From Bacillus piscicola (lineage in GTDB: Bacteria; Bacillota; Bacilli; Bacillales; Marinococcaceae): 64,000 nucleotides of DNA. The notes under the pieces are model-generated. The model was not told the origin of the DNA. It did no database searches and saw only the letters and a program-made list of their open reading frames with translations. The translations under genes and the position numbers were made by a program. The DNA lies in assembly GCF_022458745.1 (NCBI RefSeq), contig NZ_JAJJJF010000008.1, positions 1-64,000 on the forward strand, read 5' to 3'. Below, one piece after another: positions 34,819 through 43,534 of the stretch (position 1 is its first letter; each line of letters opens with the position of its first letter).

Positions 34819-35906
34819 CTGTCTTTTTTGTGCTTGTTATTTACCCAATAAAAAAACCACTTGATGATGGGAGGTATTGCAAAAAAGATAAATAATGTCC
34901 GAAACAGCTGATACCCGGATACGATCGACAAGTCTGCGTGTATCTCATGCGCGATAACGCCCATTTGATCCATCCCTCCTGGGGCCAGGCTTAACAATCC
35001 AGTAGCATGGTCTAATGGCTGGAGACTTGTCAACAAGAAGCTTAATAGAATGGAACCTGCTACAAGCAACATTCCACTTGCAAAAGCGAGGCTGATCGTG
35101 CGCATTTTGTTGGGTAGTTGGGCAAGATGGAGCATTAATCCAACGTGTGTCCCGATCAAAAACTGTGCTGCGTGAATGAGGCTGTCAGGTAATTCTGGCC
35201 CGTTCATTCCCCCTAATTGTAAGAGGACCGTTCCAACTATCGGTCCCAGCAAAAAAGCCGTAGGGAATCTTATTTTAATCAACACAAGAATAGCAAGGAA
35301 GGCTGCGACCATAAACAACAAGATTGTAGGGAACAAGCTGACGGTTGTCGTTTCAGAGATGATTTCGCTGGTATGCGGCTGATTTGTCCCTTTGAAAAAT
35401 GGCAGCAGGACGAGTAAAGGCATAGAAAGAATAATTAGCATTAAACGGATAATTTGTGTAATGGTTACTACTGCTAAGTTAACCCCTTTCGTTTCCTCTG
35501 CCAGAAGCAGTACCTGCGAAAGCCCACCCGGAATACTTGCCAGAAGCGATGTATGGAAATCACTATCGGATATTTTGGAGATGACAAAAGCAATGATCGA
35601 ACACAAGAGCAGTAATAGGAGTGTCATCAGCAACATGATCGGAAGCTGGAGAGCCATATCATGTAAGGCTTGTGCCGTCATGGAAAGGCCGATTGTGTAA
35701 CCAACAATAACCAAGCCGATATTGCGTAAGAAAGGGTGCCATCTAAAGGTATATGGAAACATATTTGTTCCGATGACCATGGCGACCATCGGCCCGAGCA
35801 GCCAAGGAACCGGGATATGAAGGAGCATAAAAAGTAATCCTCCGACTCCACTTGCTACTCCTGTAACTACATAGTTTCGGCCCAGTGTAAAAGCTCGTCT
35901 ATTCAT
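34809..35906 (-). CDS. AbrB-family (COG3180-type) polytopic membrane protein
   Basis: 365 residues from ATG 35906, which has GGAG 11 bases upstream; an in-frame TTG at 35942 adds 12 residues. About ten membrane spans in two repeats, each with the family pattern (PVPWLLGPMVAMVIG and FPTAFLLGPIVGTVLL; SIPGGLSQVLLLAEE and LAPGGMDQMGVIAHE). The family is called AbrB or ammonia-monooxygenase-like in databases but its transport role is not established. Confidence 0.82.
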   Translation of the reverse strand: MNRRAFTLGRNYVVTGVASGVGGLLFMLLHIPVPWLLGPMVAMVIGTNMFPYTFRWHPFLRNIGLVIVGYTIGLSMTAQALHDMALQLPIMLLMTLLLLLLCSIIAFVISKISDSDFHTSLLASIPGGLSQVLLLAEETKGVNLAVVTITQIIRLMLIILSMPLLVLLPFFKGTNQPHTSEIISETTTVSLFPTILLFMVAAFLAILVLIKIRFPTAFLLGPIVGTVLLQLGGMNGPELPDSLIHAAQFLIGTHVGLMLHLAQLPNKMRTISLAFASGMLLVAGSILLSFLLTSLQPLDHATGLLSLAPGGMDQMGVIAHEIHADLSIVSGYQLFRTLFIFFAIPPIIKWFFYWVNNKHKKDSQP

Positions 35907-36013
35907 ACAGCGACAAACTCCGTTTCTATTATGTAAAAACAAAATCTTTCTCTCATTCTAAGTCAATACAAATCAGCTTGCAAAAGATGGAGGTTCTTTT
36001 AGAGCCTAAGAAA

Positions 36014-36057
36014 AAGGAAAGTGACTCAAAAGAATAACTTTTTGAGTCACTTTCCTT
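36014..36057 (-). terminator. Strong intrinsic terminator of the hydrolase gene
   Basis: Perfect 18-bp stem AAGGAAAGTGACTCAAAA / TTTTGAGTCACTTTCCTT with an 8-base loop, and T-rich sequence after it on the minus strand. Confidence 0.85.
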
Positions 36058-36078
36058 ATATTTTCTGTATGAGTCCTA

Positions 36079-36948
36079 TTAGTGTATTCGATTCACAAAA
36101 CGCCCATAATCTGGGATCGCTATCTTATCAAATTCCCTTATTAATCGTTCCAAACCATCTGAAAGTTCTTTCCCAGACATCGGATGCCCATGTCCAGTCG
36201 TGGCAACTGCTGGTTTTAATGCTTCCAGTTTTTCGACGGACTCTCTGGCTGCATCCCAATCAGTCGTTAAATACCTTGGTGGACCATTGATTTCCTTTGC
36301 TTGTGTCGTTACCTTATAAAGCGATTCTTGTTTCACCGTAATAAAGGCGTCACCCGCAATGAGTGCCTGGTCTTGGTCTCTAAATAAGGATATATGCCCT
36401 GGTGCATGTCCTGGTGTGTGGATCCATCGCCAACCAGGCATATGAGGAACACTGCCATCAGAAGGGAGAGCTTCTACGTTGCTTCCTAAATCAATTGGTT
36501 CATTCGGAAACATTGGCGACATTTTAGCTACAAGTCCGCCTTCCACTGATCCGTCAGGCTCAGGGTAGCTTTGTTTTCCAGTTAAATAAGGCAGTTCTGC
36601 TTCATGCGCATATACTTTTACTCCCCATTTTTCGACCAAATCCACCACGCCACCAACATGGTCAAAGTGACCGTGTGTCAGGATGATTGCTTTTGGTTTG
36701 TTATTTTCACCAAACCGTTCTTCTGCCGCCTCCGAAATACGGTTGGCGGATTCAGGCATACCCGTGTCAATCATAACCCATTCATTTGTTTTTTCAGGGT
36801 CTCCCACGAAACTCACATTCACAATTTGGTTTGTATAACAGTAAAGATCGGGAAGTACCTCGCGTCCCAATCCACTTGAAATAGAGAACATTGGCAAAAA
36901 TTGGTCTTGCATTGTATCTGTCATATCATTATGTCTATTGACATCCAT
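36079..36948 (-). CDS. Metallo-beta-lactamase-fold hydrolase
   Basis: 289 residues. Zinc-binding motif THGHFDHVGG (about residues 90-99), later HTPGHAPGHISLF, AGDAF and TGHGHPMSG supply the remaining metal ligands of glyoxalase-II-like/YflN-type enzymes. No signal peptide, so it is cytoplasmic. Substrate unknown (thioesters or lactones are typical). It is transcribed alone and ends at a strong terminator. Confidence 0.85.
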   Translation of the reverse strand: MDVNRHNDMTDTMQDQFLPMFSISSGLGREVLPDLYCYTNQIVNVSFVGDPEKTNEWVMIDTGMPESANRISEAAEERFGENNKPKAIILTHGHFDHVGGVVDLVEKWGVKVYAHEAELPYLTGKQSYPEPDGSVEGGLVAKMSPMFPNEPIDLGSNVEALPSDGSVPHMPGWRWIHTPGHAPGHISLFRDQDQALIAGDAFITVKQESLYKVTTQAKEINGPPRYLTTDWDAARESVEKLEALKPAVATTGHGHPMSGKELSDGLERLIREFDKIAIPDYGRFVNRIH

Positions 36949-37084
36949 TGAATTTCACCACTTTTTTTTGTGATGTGTTTATTATTAGGAGTATCGAATA
37001 AATTATGTACCTTTTTTCTTGTGCGATTTATCTATATTTGTGATGTATCAGTAATGAGCCCCAATAACCAGTCTTATTTAAATG

Positions 37085-37128
37085 AAAAAAGGGCATGACA
37101 TGTTATTCACAACATGAAACACCCTTTC
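37085..37128 (-). terminator. Intrinsic terminator of the ferredoxin gene
   Basis: On the minus strand AAAGGGTGTTTCATGTT pairs with AACATGTCATGCCCTTT (two small bulges), followed by six T. Confidence 0.75.
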
Positions 37129-37135
37129 ACTAAAT

Positions 37136-37402
<267 letters not shown>

Positions 37403-37551
37403 CTAACACGGGACACATGTCACGGTTCCATTCTTTTCGACAAGAGTCTATTCCACATTTTATGCTTTCATGGTACACTTTTCAATACATACACCTTCGC
37501 ATCGCAACCTTCCCATGTGCATTACGACACTACCGGACTTGGAGGCCCATT

Positions 37552-38616
37552 ATGATCGCATCCTTCACGTTTCGTCATTACATATTCCTTCTCGTGCTGC
37601 GTTCCTTAGAAGGAGACCGTACGCCTAGCTCTTTGTTTCATATCCTCACTGGAAAAAAGACATCCCAGACGATCCAAGATATAAAGTGGTATCGTTTGAC
37701 CGAATATTTCCGCATGTTTCCTTACTGGGATAAAGAAACGTTTCAGAAAGACATCGACATGCTGGAAAGAGCAGGTATGTATCGTGAAGAAGAAGAGCGT
37801 GCTTATTTAACTCTCAAAGGAAAGAAAGAGATCGAGCGTTATTTTCATGATTATAAGTGGCCGCGGCTTTATAATGGTTGGAAATACAGTCATGCTGCCG
37901 GCAGGTTCTGGGAACGATTGGCTCTTTTTATTCAAAGCCTTTCCTTTTCTCTTGCGAAACGTTCCTTTCTGCCAGTGTTCCGGGACTTTGATACTCAACA
38001 GTGGGTAAAACAGCATTGGCCGCGTCAGCTTTCGAAAAAGAAAACAATCGCACAGAAGTTGCACGAAGAATTAGTGATGCTGCTTCGAGAACTGCCAGAG
38101 CAGGACGCGCTTCTTTTTACCTGCCGGCTTTCTGGTCATAATCACTCAGGATACACGTTGCAGCAGGCCGCCCAGCATGTAGAGCAGCATGATATGGATG
38201 AGCTTTACTATCGTTTTCACGCCGTTCTTCATTACTTGCTTGAGGCCGGAAGCGATCTTCCTTTTTTAGGGACATTTTGTACGGATTTGCTTTCACAAAA
38301 AATACTGACTGATTCTGCGCGGAAAACGCAAGAGTACTTAGCGCAAGGAATGTCGCTCTCAGATATTGCGACTATCAGAGATCTAAAACAGAGCACGATT
38401 GAAGACCATGTCGTTGAAATTGCCTCCGAGGAAGCTCATTTTCCTATTTCTTTATACGTGCCGGAGAAAGTACAACAGGCAATTATACGCGCAGCTCAGA
38501 ATTCGACAACGTACAGGTTAAAGGTGCTAAAAGAAAAGCTCGAAGACAAAAGTGTTGATTATTTTTCAATCCGTTTAACGCTGGCATACTTTGGAGGAAC
38601 AGATGGACAAGCTTGA
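37552..38616 (+). CDS. ypbB: YpbB-like helix-turn-helix protein
   Basis: 354 residues from ATG 37552 (TTGGAGG 6 bases upstream; the longer frame has no ribosome site). The C-terminal part, about 255-350, is a helix-turn-helix of the type found at the end of RecQ helicases (TQEYLAQGMSLSDIATIRDL, QSTIEDHVVEIASEE). It overlaps recQ by 14 bases, and in Bacillus YpbB is the obligatory neighbour of the short RecQ, so it probably supplies the helicase's missing C-terminal DNA-binding module. Confidence 0.88.
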   Translation: MIASFTFRHYIFLLVLRSLEGDRTPSSLFHILTGKKTSQTIQDIKWYRLTEYFRMFPYWDKETFQKDIDMLERAGMYREEEERAYLTLKGKKEIERYFHDYKWPRLYNGWKYSHAAGRFWERLALFIQSLSFSLAKRSFLPVFRDFDTQQWVKQHWPRQLSKKKTIAQKLHEELVMLLRELPEQDALLFTCRLSGHNHSGYTLQQAAQHVEQHDMDELYYRFHAVLHYLLEAGSDLPFLGTFCTDLLSQKILTDSARKTQEYLAQGMSLSDIATIRDLKQSTIEDHVVEIASEEAHFPISLYVPEKVQQAIIRAAQNSTTYRLKVLKEKLEDKSVDYFSIRLTLAYFGGTDGQA

Positions 38617-40096
38617 GTGGTATCTACAGAAATGGTTCGGATATACGTCGTTCAAGGATGGACAGCGCGACATTATGGAAGCTGTCTTAGCAGGAAAAGA
38701 TGTCGTTACCGTCCTGCCAACCGGGACAGGGAAATCACTGTGCTATCAACTGCCTGCGCTTGTGCAGCCGGGGTTGACAGTCGTAGTTTCCCCGCTGTTG
38801 TCGCTGATGGAAAATCAAGTGCACGAGTTAAAGCAGGCAGGCCAAAAACGGGTCGCGGCTTATAATAGCTTTTTAACATTCCAGGAGAAACATTATATCC
38901 TGAACCATTTACAATCCCTTAAGATCTTATACATTTCACCGGAAAGCCTGCAGCAGAGTATGGTAATGAAACAGTTGAAAAGACACCACATCTCCTTACT
39001 TGCGGTGGATGAAGCACATTGTATTTCCCAATGGGGGCACGAGTTCAGGACGGATTATATGAAAATCGGGAGCGTCCGCAAGGAAATGGGACAACCTCCT
39101 TGTCTCGCCCTGACGGCAACAGCGACTGCCGATGTACAGAGGGATATTATCCGAAGGCTGCAGCTATCAGATCCGGCGATTTTTTATCATTCTGTGGATC
39201 GGGCGAACATTTCACTTGAAGTAATACAAGCCGGTTTAGAGACGGAAAAGCGTGCCTGCCTGTTGCAGGAAGTAAGTCGACTGCCAATCCCGGGGATTGT
39301 ATACACCGCAAGCCGCCGAAAAACGGAGACGACTGCAAGGTTGATTGAGTCAGAGACGGACTTGGCAGCAGCGGCCTACCACGGCGGTATGTCTCAAGAA
39401 GACCGCAATTTAATACAACAGCAGTTTTTAGCAGGTGATATAGACGTCATATGCTGCACAAATGCTTTCGGGATGGGCATAAATAAACCGAACGTTCGAT
39501 TCGTCATTCATGTTGATTATCCGAAAGATTTAGAGTCCTATGTGCAGGAAATCGGCCGTGCGGGTCGGGACGGGCTTGAGAGCTGTGCCATCCTGCTTCT
39601 CGGTGACAAAGACGGCGTTATTCCTCGTTCGATTATTGAACAGGAATTTCCCGATTCCCGGCAGGTCCGAGAAGGAATCAGTTTCATAAGCACAGAAGAT
39701 AGCGCGCTTGCTGCCGAGAAAAAATTAATCGAAATAGGTGGATATGAAGAACAGCATGCACGTTTTTTGGTTCATTATTGGCAGGAGTGGCATCAAGAGA
39801 GCGGAAACAGGGATGTGCTCGAGGCAGCAGCATACATAAATGAAATTGTAGAACGCAGAACCATGTGGAAGTTAAATAAGTTACGGAAAATGGAAGAGTG
39901 GCTGTGGAACGAGAGCATGTGCAGGCGTGAAAAACTGCTTCATTATTTTGAGGAGAGCACCGGTGAACGACCGCAACGTTGCTGTGATGTTTGCGGACTT
40001 CCAGAAACCTTGCCGTCACCAGCAACCCCTGACAGGAAAAGAATTCCTTTTAACTGGGAAGAGCAGCTGCGGCTCCTTTTCCATCAAGAGGGGTAA
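38603..40096 (+). CDS. recQ: Short RecQ-type ATP-dependent DNA helicase (RecS)
   Basis: 497 residues from ATG 38603 (GGAGG 5 bases upstream). Motif I LPTGTGKSLCYQLP, DEAH box in AVDEAHCISQWGHEF, motif III LTATATADVQ, motif VI IGRAGRDGLESC. A zinc-binding cysteine set (CRREKLLHYFEES, RCCDVCG) ends the protein; the RQC and HRDC domains of full RecQ are absent. It unwinds recombination intermediates and works with SSB and RecJ in Bacillus. Confidence 0.93.
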   Translation: MDKLEWYLQKWFGYTSFKDGQRDIMEAVLAGKDVVTVLPTGTGKSLCYQLPALVQPGLTVVVSPLLSLMENQVHELKQAGQKRVAAYNSFLTFQEKHYILNHLQSLKILYISPESLQQSMVMKQLKRHHISLLAVDEAHCISQWGHEFRTDYMKIGSVRKEMGQPPCLALTATATADVQRDIIRRLQLSDPAIFYHSVDRANISLEVIQAGLETEKRACLLQEVSRLPIPGIVYTASRRKTETTARLIESETDLAAAAYHGGMSQEDRNLIQQQFLAGDIDVICCTNAFGMGINKPNVRFVIHVDYPKDLESYVQEIGRAGRDGLESCAILLLGDKDGVIPRSIIEQEFPDSRQVREGISFISTEDSALAAEKKLIEIGGYEEQHARFLVHYWQEWHQESGNRDVLEAAAYINEIVERRTMWKLNKLRKMEEWLWNESMCRREKLLHYFEESTGERPQRCCDVCGLPETLPSPATPDRKRIPFNWEEQLRLLFHQEG

Positions 40097-40138
40097 ACCG
40101 TTTCCAAACATTTTTTGATAAGCCGTGGGAGGTATGTA

Positions 40139-40399
40139 ATGAGAGAAGATAAACGGCCAAAAGACCAAGCGGAACAGCTGCGCCGGCACATTCACCAGCA
40201 TTCGTCAGCCGTTCGGGAAGAACAGCATCCGGATATTTTAGCGTTGCCGCCCCGAAGTGAAGCGCATAAGCAAAAAAAGAAAAAGAAAGTAAAAAAGAAG
40301 CCTTCCCAAATTCCAGTAGCACACATTCTATTGGTGCTGTTCCTTTTATTAGTTTTGACGGCCATCATTGGTGCTTTTTATTGGTTTGGGTGGATATAA
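40139..40399 (+). CDS. YpbE-like membrane protein lacking the LysM region
   Basis: 86 residues from ATG 40139 (GGGAGG 7 bases upstream). Charged N-terminus (MREDKRPKDQAEQLRRHIHQ), ILALPPRSEAHK, a run of lysines and one membrane span (VAHILLVLFLLLVLTAIIGAF). Place and architecture match the first third of YpbE, which continues with an extracellular region and LysM; here the protein stops six residues after the span. The 3' end overlaps a convergent gene by 35 bases. Confidence 0.6.
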   Translation: MREDKRPKDQAEQLRRHIHQHSSAVREEQHPDILALPPRSEAHKQKKKKKVKKKPSQIPVAHILLVLFLLLVLTAIIGAFYWFGWI

Positions 40400-40631
40400 C
40401 AGCGGATGAGGCAGACTGTTCTGTATGAATCTTTTCATACAATGGGGCCGTATTCCGCTCCATATCCGTTAAAGGGGAGGACAGCATCAGCCCGACGAAG
40501 CATATGAGAACGCCGACGCCCATCAAAACAAACGGAATTACGATGCTTTTCTTTTTCCACAATAAAAACAGCAACAGAAAAAACCCGCCCGCAAAGAAGC
40601 CCGCCCCAACTAGAAAAATGATGAAATCCAT
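40365..40631 (-). CDS. Two-helix membrane protein, 88 residues
   Basis: ATG 40631 behind AAGG; an in-frame GTG at 40640 would overlap it. MDFIIFLVGAGFFAGGFFLL and IVIPFVLMGVGVLICFVGLM are two spans joined by a WKKKS turn; a polar tail follows (ERNTAPLYEKIHTEQS). It overlaps the convergent ypbE-like gene. Family not recognised; it could correspond to the ypbF position. Confidence 0.55.
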   Translation of the reverse strand: MDFIIFLVGAGFFAGGFFLLLFLLWKKKSIVIPFVLMGVGVLICFVGLMLSSPLTDMERNTAPLYEKIHTEQSASSAVISTQTNKKHQ

Positions 40632-40996
40632 GATCGTCACCTTCTCATCTTGTATTTCTACCCCTCATTATACCCTAGTAAACGATGAACTTTCTACTAT
40701 TCGGAAGCAAGTTCACACACTTCTCGATCTTATGTCCCTTATTGTATAACAGACAAAAGTTTCCTTTCTGCCAATACCCCGAAAGTTCAGCTGTACAGCT
40801 CGAAAGGGAGATTTTTTTCACTCCAGTCCAGATGCTTTCCACTCCACAGGCGCCTTTTGTCTACTATAACTCGTTCCTTTATAGTGAACTTTTAGAAAAC
40901 ATAAAAAATATTTTAAAAAATGTTGTAAAACAAGTTGACAATTTAAATACTGTTATAATACAATATAGAAAAGGTTAGCGAAAGGGGATTTTCAAA

Positions 40997-41128
40997 ATGA
41001 AAAAAATAACTGAATTCTTTAGGAACTTGCCGCCGAAGCACTGCACGGACTGTGGAGATGTATTGGAAGAACAGCATGAATCATATATGAACCAATGTGA
41101 TAAATGTTTAAGACAGACAGAGCTATAA
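40997..41128 (+). CDS. yhfH: YhfH-family zinc-finger microprotein
   Basis: 43 residues (MKKITEFFRNLPPKHCTDCG ... NQCDKCLRQTEL) with two CxxC pairs likely to bind zinc; the FRNLPxKxCxxCG opening is the YhfH pattern. AAAGGGG precedes the ATG. A possible promoter lies at TTGACA (40935) with TACAAT (40959). Function of the family is unknown. Confidence 0.78.
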   Translation: MKKITEFFRNLPPKHCTDCGDVLEEQHESYMNQCDKCLRQTEL

Positions 41129-41153
41129 ATTGAAATATTACGAATATGAATGA

Positions 41154-41178
41154 AGAACGGGAAACCGTTCTTTTTTTT
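41154..41178 (+). terminator. Intrinsic terminator after yhfH
   Basis: AGAACGG / CCGTTCT with a GAAA loop, followed by eight T. Confidence 0.85.
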
Positions 41179-41241
41179 GTCTGCTTTTTTGTACAATATA
41201 AGAGGGGTTGCTGTTAATGAATGAGGAAGGTTGTTTAACGT

Positions 41242-41994
41242 ATGAACTTTATGAAAACATTGCTTGGCGGTACGGTTCTCTTTGGGATATACATGTGGGC
41301 GGAGGCTCATCGGAACCGGATAAGAGAGGAAGTGGCCTGGATCAATCACCTGCCGGACAGTTTTGAAGGGAAAAAAGTATTTTTTATTTCCGATATTCAT
41401 ACGAGGCTGATTCCTATTCAGCTGATTTCGCGAATAAAAGGGGAAGCAGATTTAGTGATTATCGGAGGAGATCTATTAGAGGCAGGTGTTTCGTTGAAAA
41501 GGGTAAAAACAAATTTACAGCGCCTTCGTGAAGTCGCTGCGGTTATATTCGTTTGGGGAAATAATGATCGAGAACAACAAAAAGGGCTTGCTTCCCTGCT
41601 TATAGAAGAAAATATCATCACGCTTGAAAACGAGATCTATGAATGGAAGATCAATCAGGACTCTCTTTTAATCGCAGGGCTTGGTGATCAACATTTAAAA
41701 ATCGACGAAGCGAAAACAAAGCACAGGGGTAAAAAAGAAGTCGCGCTGTTAGTCACCCATGATCCAGCTTCGCTACACAGACTCACGCGTCCTGACGTAT
41801 TTGACACAGCTTTGACTGGTCATACGCACGGTGGCCAAATCCGGCTGGGGCCGTTTGCGATTCGCGAAAAAGCAGGATGGAAAATGCGGTGCGGCATTCG
41901 AACACTTATTAGCAACGGCTACGGAACAAGTACACTTCCACTCCGGCTCGGCGCACCAGCCGAGACACACCTGCTAACGTTGAAGAAACGCTAA
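41242..41994 (+). CDS. ypbG: YpbG-like membrane-anchored metallophosphoesterase
   Basis: 250 residues. N-terminal hydrophobic segment (FMKTLLGGTVLFGIYMWAEA), then calcineurin-like motifs: FISDIHTR (DxH), GGDLLEAG (GD), WGNNDR (GNxD), LLVTHDP and TGHTHGGQIRLG, giving the dinuclear metal site. Position between yhfH/ypbF and the mecB-like gene matches B. subtilis ypbG. Substrate unknown; related enzymes cleave UDP-diacylglucosamine or cyclic nucleotides. Confidence 0.87.
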   Translation: MNFMKTLLGGTVLFGIYMWAEAHRNRIREEVAWINHLPDSFEGKKVFFISDIHTRLIPIQLISRIKGEADLVIIGGDLLEAGVSLKRVKTNLQRLREVAAVIFVWGNNDREQQKGLASLLIEENIITLENEIYEWKINQDSLLIAGLGDQHLKIDEAKTKHRGKKEVALLVTHDPASLHRLTRPDVFDTALTGHTHGGQIRLGPFAIREKAGWKMRCGIRTLISNGYGTSTLPLRLGAPAETHLLTLKKR

Positions 41995-42011
41995 CTTTTT
42001 CCTCAAGTCAA

Positions 42012-42700
42012 GTGCATGATGCCGCGAAAAAGCACTAATGACAAGATAGCGACGTCATAGAGTATGAATGCCGTCGCCAAAAGTGGCAATCGGTGAAATA
42101 GCGGCGTCAATGAGGGTGTATAAGGTCGCCAAAACCGGCATACGTCCAGATAGCGCCGTCATAGGTAGTGAATGCTGTCGTCAAAAGCGTTATGGTGCAA
42201 AATAGTGACGTCATTGGTGGTGTATGAGGTCGCCAAAAACGGCATACGTCCAGATAGTGACCTCAATGGTGATGAATGCTGTCGTCAAAAGCGTTATGAT
42301 GCAAAATAGTGACATCATTGGTGGTGTATGAGGTCGTCAAAAACGTCATGGTGCAAGATAGCGACGTCATAGAGGGTGTATGAAGTCGTCAAAAGCGTTA
42401 TCGTGCAAGATAGCGACGTCATAGATGGTGTATGAAGTCGTCAAAAACGTCATGGTGCAAGATAGCGACGTCATAGATGGTGTATGAAGTCGTCAAAAAC
42501 GTCATGGTGCCAGATAGCGACGTCAATGAGGGTGTGTGAAGTCGTTAAAAACGTCATGGTGCCAGATAGCGACGTCATAGAGTGTGTATGAAGTCGTCAA
42601 AAGCGTCGCGGTTCAAAATAGCGACGTCATTGGTGGTGCATGATGTCTCGAAAATGCTGTCACGGAAAAATAACAACATCATTAAAATGGTTAACACGCT
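42012..42700 (+). repeat. 52-bp tandem repeat array, locus 2 (13 units)
   Basis: Units begin with ARATAGCGACGTCAT at 42044, 42096, 42148, 42200, 42252, 42304, 42356, 42408, 42460, 42512, 42564, 42616 and 42668: every interval is exactly 52. Preserved blocks are GACGTCAT, GTATGA.GTCGTCAAAA and CGTCATGGTGCA. A half unit precedes the first. 52 is not a multiple of three, so this is not coding. Units 2/4 and 3/5 resemble each other more than their neighbours, so part grew by 104-bp duplication. Confidence 0.9.
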
Positions 42701-42872
42701 ATTTTTGCCGTGTTTGCCTTAGCTGGACTGCTGTGTCCTCTGAACCATTTTAGTTTTTGCCCAGTGGATTATCTTCAAACTTCTCACCTCTTCTTCTCTC
42801 CTGAATACACTGTAGCAACGATATTCGCCGTAATGAATTTGTTGATACGGCGGGGAGCAGGAGGATGGGAAG
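42701..42872. other. Leader region of the mecB-like gene
   Basis: No gene. AACACG...CGTGTT (about 42692-42713) is a weak hairpin and AAAATGGTT (from 42684) is inverted at AACCATTTT further on. GCAGGAGGA before 42873 is the ribosome site of the next gene. Confidence 0.35.
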
Positions 42873-43427
42873 ATGGAAATGTATACATGGACGGGGGATA
42901 GTGTGAAGGTTCTCATCAGTTATGCCGAATTATCAAAAAGCGGGGTTGATCCGTATAACGGAGTCGTGGATGATCATGATGCTCACCTGTTTTTCACATC
43001 GCTTTTACAAACCATTTCCCGTCATTATAATATGAAACCAACGATGCAGTTGGATGCGGAGATTAGCGAATCGGAAACGGATGACGTGTTGTCGCTTGTT
43101 ATACGTTTTTTTGATGAAGATGGGAATAAATTAACTCTTCGTCCCCCGAATCAGAAAGGGTTGTTGTATCGATTTTCGAAAAAAGAAGATTTGTTTGCGT
43201 TGGCGGATTTAGCCGACCGGCATGACTTCCAGGGCGGTACGTTAGTGAAATGGGCCCCGTTTTACTATTTACAATTCGCCGAGCAGGATAGTGATAATGG
43301 CTTACTTCTGGCGTTGTTAGGGGAATACGGAGAAAAGGCTTATATTAATGCCGGGTTAGTTCTCAAAAAAGGAAGCGTACTTGTAGGAAATGAAGCGTTA
43401 GCGTCATTAAAAGCCCGGCAGTTATGA
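42873..43427 (+). CDS. ypbH: MecA-family adaptor protein (YpbH/MecB)
   Basis: 184 residues, GGAGG 8 bases before ATG 42873. The N-terminal domain binds substrates and the C-terminal half (LLYRFSKKEDLFALADLADR onward) matches the ClpC-binding domain of MecA proteins. It targets proteins to the ClpCP protease. Position before gudB/ypdA is that of ypbH, the MecA paralogue. An in-frame ATG two codons later is an alternative start. Confidence 0.85.
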   Translation: MEMYTWTGDSVKVLISYAELSKSGVDPYNGVVDDHDAHLFFTSLLQTISRHYNMKPTMQLDAEISESETDDVLSLVIRFFDEDGNKLTLRPPNQKGLLYRFSKKEDLFALADLADRHDFQGGTLVKWAPFYYLQFAEQDSDNGLLLALLGEYGEKAYINAGLVLKKGSVLVGNEALASLKARQL

Positions 43428-43534
43428 CTCGTTTTTCTCCTCTATAGCTGTACAGTGGAAAAAAGTGCTTGATTTCTTTATAGTAGAAGATGTACAGCAG
43501 AAACAAGAGAGTGAGAATTCCGAGGTGAATAGAA

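Noticed and set aside
42012-42700. CRISPR array
   Set aside because: Periodic repeats suggest one, but the 52-bp units vary evenly along their length with no constant repeat and unique spacer, and no cas genes are in the window.
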